Under the pieces are notes generated by a model, which saw only the letters and a program-made list of their open reading frames with translations, ran no database searches and had not been told where the DNA came from. A DNA stretch of 32,967 nucleotides from Marinilabiliaceae bacterium. Its GTDB lineage: Bacteria > Bacteroidota > Bacteroidia > Bacteroidales > Marinilabiliaceae. The stretch is from assembly GCA_016342595.1 (NCBI GenBank), contig JAEINY010000046.1, positions 1 to 32,967 of the forward strand. Reading direction: 5' to 3'. Made by a program: the position numbers and the translations under genes. This document shows, in pieces, positions 31,900 to 32,967 of this stretch (position 1 is the stretch's first letter; each line of letters opens with the position of its first letter).

Positions 31900-31992
31900 T
31901 TATTTTAAATAATAGTGCATAATTATAGCTATCATGACTCCGAGTAAGGCGTAAAAATAATAGGATTTTAATAGAGTTGATCCATTTTTCAC
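31900..31992 (-). CDS. Possible 30-residue membrane peptide
   Basis: A 30-codon frame with GTG start: a polar start (VKNGSTLLKS), then a hydrophobic helix YYFYALLGVMIAIIMHYYL and a terminal Lys. A TAG stop lies two codons upstream, so GTG is the only start. It lies upstream of moxR on the same strand, with the moxR promoter region and TTAAC boxes directly after its stop. No ribosome binding site is obvious, as is normal here. The remainder of the gap (31993-32120) shows nothing clear. Confidence 0.4.
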   Translation of the reverse strand: MKNGSTLLKSYYFYALLGVMIAIIMHYYLK

Positions 31993-32120
31993 AATCTAAT
32001 TTATCCGAAAGCAGATTCCCTTTTTTCATCATTGTGCATTTAAGGAATTATTAACACTTTTGAATTCATTTCGAATGATCCCGATATTGGACTTTACAGG
32101 ACGAAATAATATTACAGGAT

Positions 32121-32967
32121 ATGAAATTTTCACTGCATACACATAGTCAATTTTGCGATGGTAAAACCGACATGGATCAGGTTTGTCAGGCCGCTATTGA
32201 TAAAGAATTTAAAGTACTCGGATTTTCCAGCCATGCACCGGTTCCAATTAAAACATTTTGGGCGATGCCTTTTGAACGCCTTTCCGATTATTTGCATGAA
32301 GTCAATCGGTGTCAATTGAAATACAGTGACCAGTTGCAGATTTATAGGTCACTGGAAGTGGATTACATCCCCGGAAAAACAATAGCTTTTGACCAATGGC
32401 GAAAGCTGGCCCAATTGGATTATGTGATCGGATCGGTTCATTTGATTTTGAATCCTGAGAACGGAAAAATCATGGGATTGGATGGGACGCCTCAAAACTA
32501 TGATGATGGATTGCTATCGGCATTTGGCGGTGATATTAAGAAGGCCGTTTCTTGCTATTACAAACAAATACAGGAAATGGTCCGATTGGAGAAGCCTGAA
32601 ATTATTGGTCATATGGATAAGGTAGTAATGAATAATCAAAACCGGTATTTCAGTCCGCAGGATGCATGGCATCAGCAATTAATCGATGAGACGCTCCTGG
32701 TGATTCAGGAGCATGGTGGGATAGTGGAAGTGAATACCCGTGGTGTGTATCGTGGAAAGTACCATACATGGTTTCCAAATGAAGCTATTGTTAAACGTTG
32801 TGTGGCATTAAATATACCTTTAACCATTTCGGTGGATGCCCATCAGGCGGATGATTTGTTGGCTTGTTTTCAGGAGGCTGCTGAAACGTTGAAGGAAGTT
32901 GGTGCTGATTCGGTGAGTTGTTTGATCGATAATAAGTGGGAACAAATTCCGATTTCTGCTGTTCTTG
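32121..32967 (+). CDS. PHP-family histidinol-phosphatase, cut by window end
   Basis: 282 codons are visible and the frame is still open at the edge. It is a PHP-domain phosphoesterase of the HisJ/HisK type, which would hydrolyse L-histidinol phosphate in histidine synthesis. Metal-ligand motifs appear in family order: SLHTHSQFCDGKTD at the N-terminus (HxH), FSSHAP, the Glu in SLEVDY, GSVHLI, IGHMDK, NTRG and SVDAHQADD. Family members are about 260-290 residues, so only a few codons are probably missing. It is divergent from moxR and unrelated to the Bat cluster. The exact substrate is inferred from the family; other PHP phosphatases are possible. Confidence 0.9.
   Translation, partial: MKFSLHTHSQFCDGKTDMDQVCQAAIDKEFKVLGFSSHAPVPIKTFWAMPFERLSDYLHEVNRCQLKYSDQLQIYRSLEVDYIPGKTIAFDQWRKLAQLDYVIGSVHLILNPENGKIMGLDGTPQNYDDGLLSAFGGDIKKAVSCYYKQIQEMVRLEKPEIIGHMDKVVMNNQNRYFSPQDAWHQQLIDETLLVIQEHGGIVEVNTRGVYRGKYHTWFPNEAIVKRCVALNIPLTISVDAHQADDLLACFQEAAETLKEVGADSVSCLIDNKWEQIPISAVL

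Overview
The window reads as a chromosomal segment of a member of the Bacteroidota, probably Bacteroidales/Marinilabiliales-like. The reasons are the complete moxR-DUF58-batABCDE cluster, a protein with a type IX secretion (T9SS) C-terminal sorting domain, an RprX/RprY-like two-component pair, promoter -7 boxes of the form TAnnTTTG, and almost no Shine-Dalgarno sequences (batC is the clear exception). No phage, plasmid, CRISPR, rRNA or tRNA gene is visible.

Layout. 1-10.9 kb: plus-strand, mostly single-gene units for envelope proteins: a GH20 beta-hexosaminidase lipoprotein, a beta-barrel protein, an OmpA-C protein, two small lipoproteins, an AIM24-family protein, two secreted proteins of unknown function and a T9SS-exported ELWxTDGT-repeat protein. 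The gaps between them carry short palindromic repeats. 11-13.2 kb: htpG, with a structured upstream region. 13.2-19 kb: two copies of a ~210-240 bp multi-hairpin repeat in the same orientation. Between them lie a four-gene operon (ABC ATPase, permease, YtrA-type GntR regulator, membrane-anchored head-GIN-like protein), a SatP/YaaH transporter, gene debris and a DUF4097-type secreted protein. 19-21.7 kb: histidine kinase and response regulator, with four helically phased TTAAC repeats upstream. 21.7-22.4 kb: a DUF3298-type lipoprotein. 22.7-31.7 kb, minus strand: the eight-gene moxR-DUF58-DUF4381-like-batA-batB-batC-batD-batE cluster. 31.9 kb: a possible 30-residue membrane peptide gene. 32.1 kb to the edge: a PHP-family histidinol-phosphatase, cut by the window end.

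How the parts fit. The Bat cluster has the usual plan: a MoxR AAA+ ATPase works with von Willebrand A proteins (DUF58, BatA, BatB) and membrane or periplasmic TPR and beta-sandwich partners (BatC, BatD, BatE) in an envelope or stress-tolerance process whose biochemistry is not settled. The GntR operon has a near-consensus Bacteroidota promoter with a GTGT-CTA/TAG-ACAC palindrome directly over the expected start of transcription, so autoregulation by its third gene is likely. TTAAC boxes occur upstream of both the kinase/regulator pair and moxR, at almost the same distance from a candidate -7 box. This suggests, without proving it, that the two-component system controls itself and the Bat cluster. 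I found no certain new system. The best leads are this possible regulatory link, the GntR/ABC/head-GIN operon, the htpG control region and the paired multi-hairpin repeats.
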